64,000 nucleotides of DNA from Streptomyces sp. NBC_01669 (GTDB taxonomy: Bacteria; Actinomycetota; Actinomycetes; Streptomycetales; Streptomycetaceae): NCBI RefSeq assembly GCF_026339735.1, contig NZ_JAPEQG010000001.1, positions 5,704,001 to 5,768,000 on the forward strand, in the 5' to 3' direction. Shown here in pieces: positions 8,905-17,050 of the stretch. The translations under genes were made by a program, and so were the position numbers. The number at the start of each line of letters is the position of its first letter. The first letter of the stretch is position 1. The notes beneath the pieces were generated by a model. It was not told where the DNA came from and did not search any database. It worked only from the letters and a program-made list of their open reading frames with translations.

Positions 8905-9912
8905 TTAGGCGGGAAGGTGCGGCTTGCTCTTCCGGTTTCGGCACCATGTATCGGTGAGGGCGTGGCAGTTAGGGCACAGGTAGCGGAGATTCCCGGCCCG
9001 GTTATCGAGCCAATCGCCGCTGATGTGGTCGATCTGAAGCGTGATCGGCTGACCCTGCCACTCGCCTGGATTGCCGCACGAATCACATTGGTACGGAATG
9101 CCGATCTCTTGCAGTGCGCGGTGCAACCTTGCCCGATTTGCGCGCGATGACCCCTGCGGCATGATCACGAGCGCTGTCGATGCGATCGACTTCGGCTCAT
9201 GCGCACGGGTCGAGTCCGAGGCCCAGGATCGACGCCTGAAGTGGCCCGTGTCCAGGTTGAGTTGGAGCACCGTTCGTCGTATGCGCCGATGGTTCGTATC
9301 GTTCACCTCAAGGTCGAGCGCGCGCATGACGTCTGCGTAGCTGCTGGCTTCCGGCACAGCGGCACGCAGGGCGTCCTCCGGGATTGCCAGGCGAGCATTG
9401 CGGAAGTGTGAAGTGTCGATCCCGTGCCTGTGAAGCATCCCTGCCACGGCAGTGCGCGACTGGCTGTCGTCGCGTACCCCGAGCTCTCGTGCCACTCCGC
9501 GAATGCTCTCGGCTGAGGCTGCGGCTGTCCGTAGCTCCTCCGGAGTGAACAGAAGACCCAGTTGGGGGCGGCTCATGCCCGGGAAGTGGGTGACGTCGAT
9601 CCCCGCCGCCGCGATGCGGCGGCCTATGTGGGACAACGTGCCGGATGCCGGAGTCGCGCCCAGTTTATTGACGACCTCGCGCAGCGACGATGAGGTTGTG
9701 GCGGCCGATGCGATGGCCTCGTCGGTGTACTTTCGCCAGGGGCTGCGCTTCTTGAAGTGGCTGGTGTCGAGACCGTACCCGGCAACCTTCTCCTGTAGAA
9801 CGCGGCGTTGGCCGCCGTTCGTCTTGAGCCCGAGGCGACGCATCAGGTCCGTCCAGTTGGAAGATGCGGCCACAGCGTTTGTAAGCGTTTCTCGGTCGTA
9901 CGTCTCAGACAT
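8905..9912 (-). CDS. HNH endonuclease with four N-terminal helical repeats
   Basis: 335 residues. Four repeats of about 45 residues (roughly 8-53, 64-110, 125-170, 180-225) each contain an SSxxxDVxRxLG-like helix pair and end in LDTSHF-type sequence (GLDTSHF, GIDVTHF, GIDTSHF, NLDTGHF). The C-terminus is a zinc-bound HNH nuclease: C276xxC279, D295-H296 (LQIDHISGD), and C313xxC316-H317. The repeats look like homing-nuclease DNA-binding modules, with one repeat reading one stretch of target. The 3' end lies 60 nt from the tRNA-Leu gene. It is a candidate free-standing nuclease or phage-type gene; no partner is visible. Confidence 0.8.
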   Translation of the reverse strand: MSETYDRETLTNAVAASSNWTDLMRRLGLKTNGGQRRVLQEKVAGYGLDTSHFKKRSPWRKYTDEAIASAATTSSSLREVVNKLGATPASGTLSHIGRRIAAAGIDVTHFPGMSRPQLGLLFTPEELRTAAASAESIRGVARELGVRDDSQSRTAVAGMLHRHGIDTSHFRNARLAIPEDALRAAVPEASSYADVMRALDLEVNDTNHRRIRRTVLQLNLDTGHFRRRSWASDSTRAHEPKSIASTALVIMPQGSSRANRARLHRALQEIGIPYQCDSCGNPGEWQGQPITLQIDHISGDWLDNRAGNLRYLCPNCHALTDTWCRNRKSKPHLPA

Positions 9913-10062
9913 GGTGCCCCCACGCGAGGGCGTCTTCCGCGGACAGCTCTCGGGTGTATCGAACCGTCATCGATCCCCTCCGTTCCCGACCGCACGTTCG
10001 CGGTCTCGTACGGAGCAACGAACCGTTTATCGGATGGTCACGTCCGAAATACGGTGAGATAT

Positions 10063-10106
10063 GGAACGGCCCGCCCCGCTTCGGCTGAAGCGGGGCGGGC
10101 CGTTCC
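10063..10106 (-). terminator. Strong terminator after the ProP-like gene
   Basis: A perfect 20-bp stem (10063-10082 with 10087-10106) closed by a 4-base loop, lying 26 nt beyond the transporter stop on the minus strand. Confidence 0.85.
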
Positions 10107-10131
10107 CGGGGACGGGGTCAGGGATCCGGGT

Positions 10132-11628
10132 TCAGAACTTCGGCTCGGGAGTCTGCGCCGCGCACAGCTGCGCCGCCTCCGCCTCGGTCTCCACCGAAGG
10201 CGGCGAGCCGTCCAGCGGCTGCTGGGCCGTCTCCTTCATGCAGGCCACCGCGATCACGCCGACCAGGGCCGCCGCCATCGCGTAGTAGGCCGGCATCAGG
10301 TTCGTACCGCTCCAGCTGATCAGTGCCGTGATCACCAGCGGGGTCGTACCGCCGAAGAGCGAGGCCGAGAGGTTGTAGCCGACCGACAGGGAGCCGTAGC
10401 GGACCTGGGTGGGGAAGAGGGCCGGGAGTGCGGCGGACATCGTGCCGAGCATGCAGACGAGGGAGAGGCCGAGCATCACCATGCCGATCGTGATGGCCGG
10501 GATGCCGCCCTGGCGGATCAGCAGGAAGGAGGGGAGCGAGAGGCAGAGGAAGCCCAGCATTCCCGCCATCAGCAGCGGCTTGCGGCCGAAGCGGTCGGAG
10601 AGCTTGCCGACCTGACTGATGATCAGCATCAGGGCGACCATGACGGCGAGCAGGACGAGCAGGCCGTGGGTCTCGCTGTAGCCGAGTTCGTCGGAGAGGT
10701 ACGTCGGCATGTACGACAGCAGCATGTAGTCGGTGATGTTGTACGCGCCGACCAGGGCTATGCAGAGGATCAGCGTCGGCCAGTACTGCCGGAAGATCTT
10801 CGCGAGGTCGCCCTTGGCGGTCGTCTCGATGCCGTCCGAGGCCTCGGAGGCCTGCGCGGTACCGCCCTCCAGTTTCTGGAAGGCCGGGGTCTCGTCGAGG
10901 CGCAGTCGGAGGTAGAGGCCGACCAGGCCGAGGGGGCCCGCGACGAGGAACGGGATGCGCCAGCCCCAGGCTTCCATGGTGGGGGTGTCGAGGACGGCGG
11001 TGAGCGCGGTGACGAGGCCGGCTGCGCCGACGTAGCCGGCCAGGGTGCCGAATTCGAGGAAGCTGCCGAAGTAGCCGCGGCGCTTGTCGGGGGCGTACTC
11101 GGCGATGAAGGTGGAGGCGCCGCCGTACTCCCCGCCGGTGGAGAAGCCCTGGATCAGCCGGAAGAAGATCAGCAGGGCGGGTGCCCAGAGGCCGATCGAG
11201 GCGTGGGAGGGGATGACACCGATGGCGAAGGTGCCGACCGCCATCATGATCATGGTGAGGGCGAGGACCTTCTTGCGGCCGATCCGGTCGCCCATGGGGC
11301 CGAAGAACATTCCGCCGAGCGGGCGCACCAGGAAGGCGACCGCGAAGGTGGCGAACGACGAGAGCAGCTGGGTGGTGTCGTTCCCGGACGGGAAGAAGAC
11401 GTGCCCCAGAGTGACGGCCAGGTAGGAGTAGATGCCGAAGTCGAACCACTCCATGGCGTTGCCGAGGGAGGCCGCCTTCACCGCCCGCTTGACTGCCTGG
11501 TCGTCGGTGACGGTGATGTCGGACCGGCGCAGCCTGGGGTTCTTCCGCTGCCGGATGGCGCGGAAGAGGGTGGGGTGGCGTTTGACCGCTTCCGGGTCGG
11601 CCACCTGCTGAAGGTCGGAGGCCGCCAT
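10132..11628 (-). CDS. proP: MHS-family MFS transporter, ProP-like
   Basis: 498 residues with 12 predicted membrane segments. Family signatures include GNAMEWFDFGIYSYLA, the loop 2-3 motif GDRIGRKKVLALT, RLIQGFSTGGEYGGA and AEYAPDKRRGYFGS, typical of the metabolite:H+ symporter family that includes the osmoprotectant carrier ProP. The substrate (proline/betaine or a dicarboxylate) cannot be fixed by sequence. The long N-terminal extension before the first helix is unusual for ProP. AAGGA precedes the ATG by a few bases. Confidence 0.8.
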   Translation of the reverse strand: MAASDLQQVADPEAVKRHPTLFRAIRQRKNPRLRRSDITVTDDQAVKRAVKAASLGNAMEWFDFGIYSYLAVTLGHVFFPSGNDTTQLLSSFATFAVAFLVRPLGGMFFGPMGDRIGRKKVLALTMIMMAVGTFAIGVIPSHASIGLWAPALLIFFRLIQGFSTGGEYGGASTFIAEYAPDKRRGYFGSFLEFGTLAGYVGAAGLVTALTAVLDTPTMEAWGWRIPFLVAGPLGLVGLYLRLRLDETPAFQKLEGGTAQASEASDGIETTAKGDLAKIFRQYWPTLILCIALVGAYNITDYMLLSYMPTYLSDELGYSETHGLLVLLAVMVALMLIISQVGKLSDRFGRKPLLMAGMLGFLCLSLPSFLLIRQGGIPAITIGMVMLGLSLVCMLGTMSAALPALFPTQVRYGSLSVGYNLSASLFGGTTPLVITALISWSGTNLMPAYYAMAAALVGVIAVACMKETAQQPLDGSPPSVETEAEAAQLCAAQTPEPKF

Positions 11629-11741
11629 GGCCGGGTCCTTTCCTCGGTGGGGTGTTCCAGGAAAGGCTTCTGCGCGGTCATGGCGGTCGCAAACCGGTGG
11701 GGAGTGAAAATGCGACGCCCGTCACAGGGGCGTGGTAGTCG

Positions 11742-12209
11742 TCAGATGCCGAGGTCCTTGATGATCTTGGCTACGTGGCCGGTTGCCTTGACGTTGTAGA
11801 GGGCGCGTTCGACCTTGCCCTCCTCGTCGACGATGATCGTGGAGCGGATGACGCCCGTCACCGTTTTGCCGTAGAGCTTCTTCTCGCCGAATGCGCCGTA
11901 GGCCTGGAGGGTCTCCTTGGACGGGTCGCCGACCAGTGTGACCTCGAGGTTTTCCTTCTCGCGGAACTTGGCGAGCTTCTCGGGCTTGTCGGGGGAGACG
12001 CCGATGACGTCGTATCCGGCGCCGGTCAGCAGCTCCAGGTTGTCCGTGAAGTCGCACGCCTGCTTGGTGCAGCCGGGGGTGAGGGCGGCCGGGTAGAAGT
12101 AGACGATGACTTTGCGGCCCTTGTGGTCGGCGAGCGAGATGTCGTTGCCGTCGGCGTCGGGGAGGGTGAAGGCGGGGGCGGTGTCGCCGGGCTGGAGTCG
12201 CTCGCTCAT
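11742..12209 (-). CDS. bcp: Thioredoxin-dependent peroxiredoxin Bcp
   Basis: 155 residues, atypical two-Cys peroxiredoxin of the BCP subgroup. Peroxidatic C47 and resolving C52 lie in the motif LTPGCTKQACDF, followed by VIGVSPDKPEKLAKF and the RSTIIVDEEGKV strand. It reduces organic peroxides and H2O2 with thioredoxin. GAGGAGAACC precedes ATG 12209, so the long in-frame extension upstream is rejected. Confidence 0.95.
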   Translation of the reverse strand: MSERLQPGDTAPAFTLPDADGNDISLADHKGRKVIVYFYPAALTPGCTKQACDFTDNLELLTGAGYDVIGVSPDKPEKLAKFREKENLEVTLVGDPSKETLQAYGAFGEKKLYGKTVTGVIRSTIIVDEEGKVERALYNVKATGHVAKIIKDLGI

Positions 12210-12336
12210 GGTTCTCCTCAGGGGCGTGTGCGGTGTACGGGACCGAGCGTAATAGGGGTGCCGTCGGGTGTGCGGGCGGCCGAGCTGACAGACTGTCGAT
12301 GAAGGTTTACCGGACGAGGACCACGGAGGCGGCGCA

Positions 12337-12657
12337 GTGTCGGATGCCAGGACCCCTGCGCAGATCGAGGCGGACATCATCAGCAGGCGTGAGCAGCTTG
12401 CGGTGGTGCTCGATGAGATCGGGGTGCGGATGCACCCGAAGACGATCATCGGTGATGCGAAGGCCAAGGCTGCCGAGGCCGTGGACCGGACAGCCGGGCG
12501 GGCGTTCGTCGCGGTGAATCGGGCGGTGTCGGACGTGAAGGCGCAGTTTGTGTCGGAGGATGGCGCGCCGCGTCTGGAGCGGGTGGTTCCGGCGGCGTTG
12601 CTGGCGGTCGGTGTGATGGGGCTGGTTGTGGTGTCGGTGCGGCGCAAGAAGCGCTGA
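12337..12657 (+). CDS. DUF3618 membrane protein
   Basis: 106 residues. The N-terminal segment RTPAQIEADIISRREQLAVVLDEI is the DUF3618 signature, followed by a charged amphipathic stretch (AKAKAAEAVDRTAGRA) and one membrane helix (VVPAALLAVGVMGLVVVSV) ending in a basic tail RRKKR. The start is GTG 12337 after CGGAGG. The function is unknown. It is oriented opposite to bcp. Confidence 0.8.
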   Translation: MSDARTPAQIEADIISRREQLAVVLDEIGVRMHPKTIIGDAKAKAAEAVDRTAGRAFVAVNRAVSDVKAQFVSEDGAPRLERVVPAALLAVGVMGLVVVSVRRKKR

Positions 12658-12711
12658 GAAGGCTGACCCCGCGGGCGTGCGGGACGGCTGCGGGCAGGTA
12701 GGTTTCGGGTC

Positions 12712-13050
12712 GTGAGCGAGAACACCGACGACAAGCTGCCCATTCGCATGCTGCATGACCGCGTGCTGGTCCGGTCCGATACGCCTGAGGGCGAGCGGCG
12801 TTCGGGCGGCGGCATTCTGATTCCGGCGACTGCTGCGGTAGGGCGCCGGCTGGCCTGGGCCGTGGTGGTTGCGGTCGGCCAGAATGTGCGGACGGTGGAG
12901 CCGGGCGACCGGGTGCTGTACGACCCGGAGGACCGCGCCGAGGTCGAGGTGCGGGGTGTGGCGTACGTGCTGATGCGGGAGCGGGATCTGCACGCGGTGG
13001 CGGCGGACCGGTTCGAGGGTTCGGTGGATTCGACCGGGCTGTATCTGTAG
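12712..13050 (+). CDS. GroES-like co-chaperonin
   Basis: 112 residues with a chaperonin-10 fold: IRMLHDRVLVRSDTPEGERRSGGGILIPATA is the classical start, then VVVAVGQNVRTVEPGDRVLYDPEDRAEVEVRG. It is longer at both ends than canonical GroES and is not next to groEL, so it is a secondary paralogue that may not serve as the main cap. GTG 12712 follows TAGGTT by 7 nt, a leaderless start. Confidence 0.88.
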   Translation: MSENTDDKLPIRMLHDRVLVRSDTPEGERRSGGGILIPATAAVGRRLAWAVVVAVGQNVRTVEPGDRVLYDPEDRAEVEVRGVAYVLMRERDLHAVAADRFEGSVDSTGLYL

Positions 13051-13077
13051 CTCTGTTGCCTGCGGGACGTGTGGCGC

Positions 13078-13109
13078 AAGGCCTGGTGACCGGTGTCACC
13101 AGGCCTTTT
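13078..13109 (+). terminator. Intrinsic terminator after the GroES-like gene
   Basis: A perfect 13-bp stem (13078-13090 with 13095-13107), a CGGT tetraloop and a TTTT tail. It separates the upstream gene from the riboswitch-controlled unit. Confidence 0.9.
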
Positions 13110-13136
13110 GCATGTTCTTTGCTATGTTGGTGGCAT

Positions 13137-13182
13137 CCCGACGAGACGCGCCGTACCGGGCTTCCGCAAAGACGACGCACCT
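13137..13182 (+). promoter_or_regulatory. Guanidine-III riboswitch (mini-ykkC/ykkC-III)
   Basis: The sequence contains the class hallmarks in order: CCCG, the ACGAG core, GCGCCGT, ACCGGG and AAGACGACGC. P1 pairs 13137-13140 with 13157-13160. The pseudoknot helix P2 pairs GCGCCGT (13148-13154) with ACGACGC (13172-13178) with one C-A mismatch, close to the published guanidine-III fold. It ends 39 nt before a SugE/Gdx exporter start and follows a terminator. High guanidine should expose the downstream ribosome site. Confidence 0.85.
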
Positions 13183-13220
13183 GTGATGTCCGTGTGTCTG
13201 TGGTGTTCGGAGGTGCCGTC

Positions 13221-13541
13221 GTGGCGTGGGTTCTGCTTGTTGTTGCCGGTCTGCTGGAAGTGGGCTGGTCGATCGGGATGAAGTACACGGATGGGTTCAC
13301 CCGGTTGTGGCCGAGTGTGTTCACCGGGTTCGGGATCGTGGCCAGCATGGTGCTGTTGTCGCAGGCGGCGAAGTCGTTGCCGATCGGTACGGCGTACGGC
13401 GTGTGGGTCGGTATCGGTGCGGCGGGGGCGGCGGTGCTCGGCATGGTGGTGCTGAATGAGCCGGTGACCGCCGCCCGGATCTTCTTCGTGTCTCTGTTGC
13501 TGGTGGCTGTGGTGGGGCTGAAGGCGACGTCGGGGCACTGA
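13221..13541 (+). CDS. gdx: SMR-family guanidinium exporter (SugE/Gdx)
   Basis: 106 residues with four membrane helices. The conserved membrane glutamate is in LLEVGWSIGMKY, followed by the SUG-type signature LPIGTAYGVWVGIGAAG and NEPVTAARIFF. This is the Gdx branch that exports guanidinium with protons as an antiparallel dimer. GTG 13221 follows GGAGG with a 7-nt spacer. The guanidine-III riboswitch upstream independently predicts the substrate. The stop codon TGA is half of the target duplication of the adjacent MITE. Confidence 0.92.
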   Translation: MAWVLLVVAGLLEVGWSIGMKYTDGFTRLWPSVFTGFGIVASMVLLSQAAKSLPIGTAYGVWVGIGAAGAAVLGMVVLNEPVTAARIFFVSLLLVAVVGLKATSGH

Positions 13542-13704
13542 GAGCCTGTCGGGCGACCTCTGATCGGGCGGCCACGCCCTGGCACGCACGCTTCCCGCGT
13601 TGCCGAAATGTCCTAGTAGCTCCGCTACGAGGACATCCCGCCGCCTTGGAATCGCACGCACCAGACCGCGTCCGCTATCCGATCGAAGGTCACCCGACAG
13701 GCTC
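13542..13704. mobile_element. 163-bp IS5-like MITE with TGA target duplication
   Basis: The terminal inverted repeats begin GAGCCTGTCGGG and match at about 23 of 26 positions (13542-13567 with 13679-13704). Both ends are flanked by TGA (13539-13541 and 13705-13707), as expected for IS1031/IS427-type members of the IS5 family, which duplicate TNA. A second hairpin sits in the middle (13608-13620 with 13624-13636, 12/13 paired, TCC loop). There is no transposase gene, so it is non-autonomous. Family assignment is inference from ends and duplication. Confidence 0.75.
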
Positions 13705-13717
13705 TGAGCCCCGTAGA

Positions 13718-16036
13718 TCACTCGGTTGGGGTCGGGCGGGCGCCGCCGGCGCCCTGGGGGAGGAGCTCTTCGATGCCGCCGTTGTCGCCGCCGAGGGTGT
13801 CCGTGCCGTCGTCGGCCGGGGGGCCGGTGGGCGGTGCCGGGGTGGCGGGGCCGCTGGTGGCGGGGCTGGTGGGCGGGGTGCTGGGCGGGCTGCTCGGCGG
13901 CTGGCTGGACGGTGTCTCGGACGGGGTGCCGGTGTCGGTGGGGCCGGTGCCTTCGTCGGTGGGCAGGGCGGATTCCTCGGCGCCGCTTTCGAGTTCGAGG
14001 TCGAATTCCTTGATGCTGCTGCCGTTGAGTGCGGCGCCGGTGTACTGGGCCCAGGTCTGGGCGGGGGCGCCGCTGCCGTTGACGCGGGACAGACCGAGTG
14101 CTCCGTAGAGCGGTTTCTGTACGCCGGTGTCGGGGTCCTGGCCCATGACGGCGATGACGGTCGCGAGGTTCGGGGTGTAGCCGGCGAACCAGGCGGCTTT
14201 GTCCTCCTCGGCGGTGCCGGTCTTGCCGGCGGCGGGGCGGCCGGCGCCCTGGGCGGCGGTTCCCGATCCGTTCTCGACGACGCTCTGCAGGATCGCGGTG
14301 GTGGTGTCGGCGGCTTCGCGGCTGACGGTCCGCTTGGTGTGACGGCCGGGGAGTGCGAGCTCCTCGGCGTCCTTGCTGATCTTGTCGACGAGGGTGTAGG
14401 TGCCGTGCCTGCCGTGGTTGGCGAGTGTCGCGTATGCCTGGGTCATGTCGAGGACGCTGGCGGTGGCGGTGCCGAGTGCGATGGACGGCGAGGCGGTCAG
14501 GTCGGGGGTGTTCTTGGGGATCCCGAGGTCGATGGCGGTGTCTTCGACGTTGCCGGGGCCGACGTCCTCGGCCATCTGCGCGTAGACGGCGTTGACGGAC
14601 TTGTCGGTGGCGGCCCGGACGGTGATGGGTCCGTAGTCGATGTCGTCCTCGTTCGCGGGGGCGTATCCGGTAGGTCCGTTCGGGCCCTGCACCATGCGTC
14701 TGTTGGTGCCGTCGTAGATGGTGTCGGGGGTGATGCGCCGGCCGTCCTGGGTGGTGGACCGGTTGGCGACGGCGGAGGTGAAGACGAACGGTTTGAAGGT
14801 GGAGCCGACCTGGTAGTCGCGGCGGGTGGCGTTGTTGACGTATTGCTTGGTGTAGTCGATGCCGCCGTACATGGCGACGACCCGGCCGTTCGAGGGGTTG
14901 ATGGAGGCGCCGCCGACGCGGACGTTGCGGTCGGCGGGGCGCTCCTTGCTCGTCATCGACATCACGTTGTCGTTGACGGCTTTGACCAGGGCGTTCTGTT
15001 TCTTCTTCTCCAGTGTGGTGGTGATCCGGTAGCCGCCGGTGGCGAGCGTTTTCTCGTCGATGATCTTGTGGGCGGTGAGGTAGTCCTTGACGGCCTGGAC
15101 GATGTAGCCGCGCTGTCCGGAGAGTCCGGTGGCGGGCTTCACCTTGTCGGGCACGGGGAACCGCATGGTGGCGCGTTCGGATGCGCTGAGCCAGTTCTCC
15201 TTGACCATGCCGTCGAGCACGTAGTTCCAGCGGGCGACGGCCGCGGCCTTGTTCTCGGGGTGGACGACGACGTCGTAGGCGCTGGGGGCGTTGAGCAGGG
15301 AGGCGAGGTACGCGCCTTCGGCGGTGGTGATGTCGCCGATGTCCTTGCCGTAGTACGCCTGGGCCGCGGCCTGGATGCCGTAGGCGTTGCGGCCGAAGTA
15401 GCTGGTGTTGAGGTAGCCCTCGAAGATCTGGTCCTTGCTCACTTCGCGGTTGAGCTTGATCGCGATGAAGAACTCCTTGGCCTTGCGCATGACGGTCTGT
15501 TCCTGGCCGAGGTAGTAGTTCTTCACGAACTGCTGGGTGATGGTGGAGCCGCCCTGTGTGCCCTTGCCGGTGAGGGTGTTCCAGCCGGCGCGGGCCATTG
15601 CCTGGATGTCGACGGCGCGTTCGGAGTAGAAGTTCCGGTCCTCGGCGGCGAGGACGGCGTGCTGGACGCTGAGGGGGACTTGGGCGAGCTGGATGTTCTG
15701 CCGGTTGACCTCGCCGTCGCGGGCGATGAAGCTGCCGTCCTTGTAGAGGTAGACGTTGGACTGCGCGGTGGCGGTGGGGTTGGCGGGCGGGATGCCGACG
15801 AGCTGGTATCCGGCGATGAATCCGCCGATCAGGATCAGGGCGATGACGAGGAGCGTGGCGAGCGTCACCCGCCAGGTGGGGACGGCGCGGCGCCAGCCGG
15901 TGCGGTTCCTGCTCCCCTTTTTCTTCCCGCCGGGGGCGGCTGGGCCTGCGGGGGCGCCGGTGCCGGCAGAGGGGTCCCTCGGGGCCCGGTTCCCGTTGTC
16001 GGGCCCCCCGCTCTGCTGCTGTGGCTCGTCGCTCAT
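13718..16036 (-). CDS. Class A penicillin-binding protein
   Basis: 772 residues, bifunctional peptidoglycan synthase. The order is a disordered cytoplasmic N-terminus, one membrane helix (about 56-80), a GT51 transglycosylase with E132 in AEDRNFYSE and the GGSTITQQFVKN motif, then a transpeptidase with STFK (412-415), SVN (480-482) and KTGT (605-608). The C-terminal 100 residues are a Pro/Ser/Thr-rich extracytoplasmic tail. ATG 16036 begins MSDEP; a much longer in-frame extension has no coding character. It has its own promoter region, divergent from the ABC operon. Confidence 0.93.
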   Translation of the reverse strand: MSDEPQQQSGGPDNGNRAPRDPSAGTGAPAGPAAPGGKKKGSRNRTGWRRAVPTWRVTLATLLVIALILIGGFIAGYQLVGIPPANPTATAQSNVYLYKDGSFIARDGEVNRQNIQLAQVPLSVQHAVLAAEDRNFYSERAVDIQAMARAGWNTLTGKGTQGGSTITQQFVKNYYLGQEQTVMRKAKEFFIAIKLNREVSKDQIFEGYLNTSYFGRNAYGIQAAAQAYYGKDIGDITTAEGAYLASLLNAPSAYDVVVHPENKAAAVARWNYVLDGMVKENWLSASERATMRFPVPDKVKPATGLSGQRGYIVQAVKDYLTAHKIIDEKTLATGGYRITTTLEKKKQNALVKAVNDNVMSMTSKERPADRNVRVGGASINPSNGRVVAMYGGIDYTKQYVNNATRRDYQVGSTFKPFVFTSAVANRSTTQDGRRITPDTIYDGTNRRMVQGPNGPTGYAPANEDDIDYGPITVRAATDKSVNAVYAQMAEDVGPGNVEDTAIDLGIPKNTPDLTASPSIALGTATASVLDMTQAYATLANHGRHGTYTLVDKISKDAEELALPGRHTKRTVSREAADTTTAILQSVVENGSGTAAQGAGRPAAGKTGTAEEDKAAWFAGYTPNLATVIAVMGQDPDTGVQKPLYGALGLSRVNGSGAPAQTWAQYTGAALNGSSIKEFDLELESGAEESALPTDEGTGPTDTGTPSETPSSQPPSSPPSTPPTSPATSGPATPAPPTGPPADDGTDTLGGDNGGIEELLPQGAGGARPTPTE

Positions 16037-16249
16037 ATCGGTGGAGACTCCTCGGCCGCGGTCAGTTCCCCCATAGTGCCCTTTTCTGTGGAATAAGCCC
16101 CGGATCGACCCTGGACCGACCTGCGATCGCTCCCGGATTCGGCCGCCGAAAAGCGGTCGCGGTGCCTGTTCCCGCTGCACTAGGGTCGTGCGCTTTGGTG
16201 TCCAACGCGGTTGGGCGCACGAGTGCGAACGAGCGCGGGGGTGATGGGG

Positions 16250-17050
16250 ATGCGGTTGTACGCGGTGGTTGCGGCGGGCGGGTTCCGGCGCCATGCCACC
16301 TACCGGATCGCGACGGCGGCGGGGGTGTTCACCAACACCGTCTTCGGTTTCATCCTGGCGTACACCTATACGGCGCTGTGGGACGAGCGCCCGCAGCTCG
16401 GCGGCTACGACCTGTCCCAGGCGCTCACGTATGTGTGGCTGGGGCAGGCGCTGCTGGCGACCTCCGCGATGATGGGCGGCGGTTTCGAGGACGAGTTGGT
16501 CGAGCGGATCCGCACCGGCGATGTGGCGGTCGACCTCTACCGGCCGGTCGATCTTCAACTGTGGTGGCTGGCCGGTGACTTGGGGCGGGCTGCGTTCCAG
16601 TTGCTGGCGCGTGGCGTCGTGCCGATGCTGCTGGGGGCGCTGGCGTTCCCCCTGGCTCTGCCCGGATCGCCTGGGGTCTGGTTGGCGTTCCTGGTCTCGG
16701 TGACGCTCGGCGTCGTGGTCAGTTTCGCTCTGCGCTATCTGGTGGCGCTCTCCGCGTTCTGGCTGATGGACGGGGCGGGTGCGGCGCAGATCGCGTTCCT
16801 GGCGGGGCTGTTCTTCTCGGGGTTGCTGCTTCCGCTGACGTTGTTCCCGGGTGTGCTGGGCGAGGTGGCGCGGGCGTTGCCGTGGTCGGCGCTGCTCCAG
16901 GTGCCGGCCGATGTGTTCCTCGGGAAGCACGCGGGGTGGGGGCTGGTGGAGGCGTTCGCCTTCCAGGGCGGATGGGCGCTGGCGTTGTTGCTGGCGGGGC
17001 GGTTGGTGCAGTCGGTGGCGACGCGGAGGGTGGTGGTTCAGGGTGGCTGA
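16250..17050 (+). CDS. ABC-2 type transporter permease, subunit 1
   Basis: 266 residues with six hydrophobic segments, starting MRLYAVVAAGGFRRHATYRIAT. It is an ABC-2 family permease of the DUF990-like kind, which works as a heteromer with the next gene. ATG 16250 is preferred because GGGGGTGATGGGG supplies a purine-rich ribosome site; ATG 16244 is an alternative. The next permease starts 8 nt before this stop. Substrate is unknown; relatives export lipids or hydrophobic compounds. Confidence 0.82.
   Translation: MRLYAVVAAGGFRRHATYRIATAAGVFTNTVFGFILAYTYTALWDERPQLGGYDLSQALTYVWLGQALLATSAMMGGGFEDELVERIRTGDVAVDLYRPVDLQLWWLAGDLGRAAFQLLARGVVPMLLGALAFPLALPGSPGVWLAFLVSVTLGVVVSFALRYLVALSAFWLMDGAGAAQIAFLAGLFFSGLLLPLTLFPGVLGEVARALPWSALLQVPADVFLGKHAGWGLVEAFAFQGGWALALLLAGRLVQSVATRRVVVQGG

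Noticed and set aside
8762..9912. Integrated element using tRNA-Leu as attachment site
   Set aside because: No integrase gene and no direct repeat of the tRNA 3' end were found nearby; the HNH gene lies on the 5' side of the tRNA.
13646..16096. Long open frame of over 800 codons on the plus strand opposite the class A PBP
   Set aside because: It is an antisense shadow of the PBP gene; its composition (Gly/Val/Asp repeats) is that of mirrored high-GC codons and the PBP motifs on the other strand are intact.
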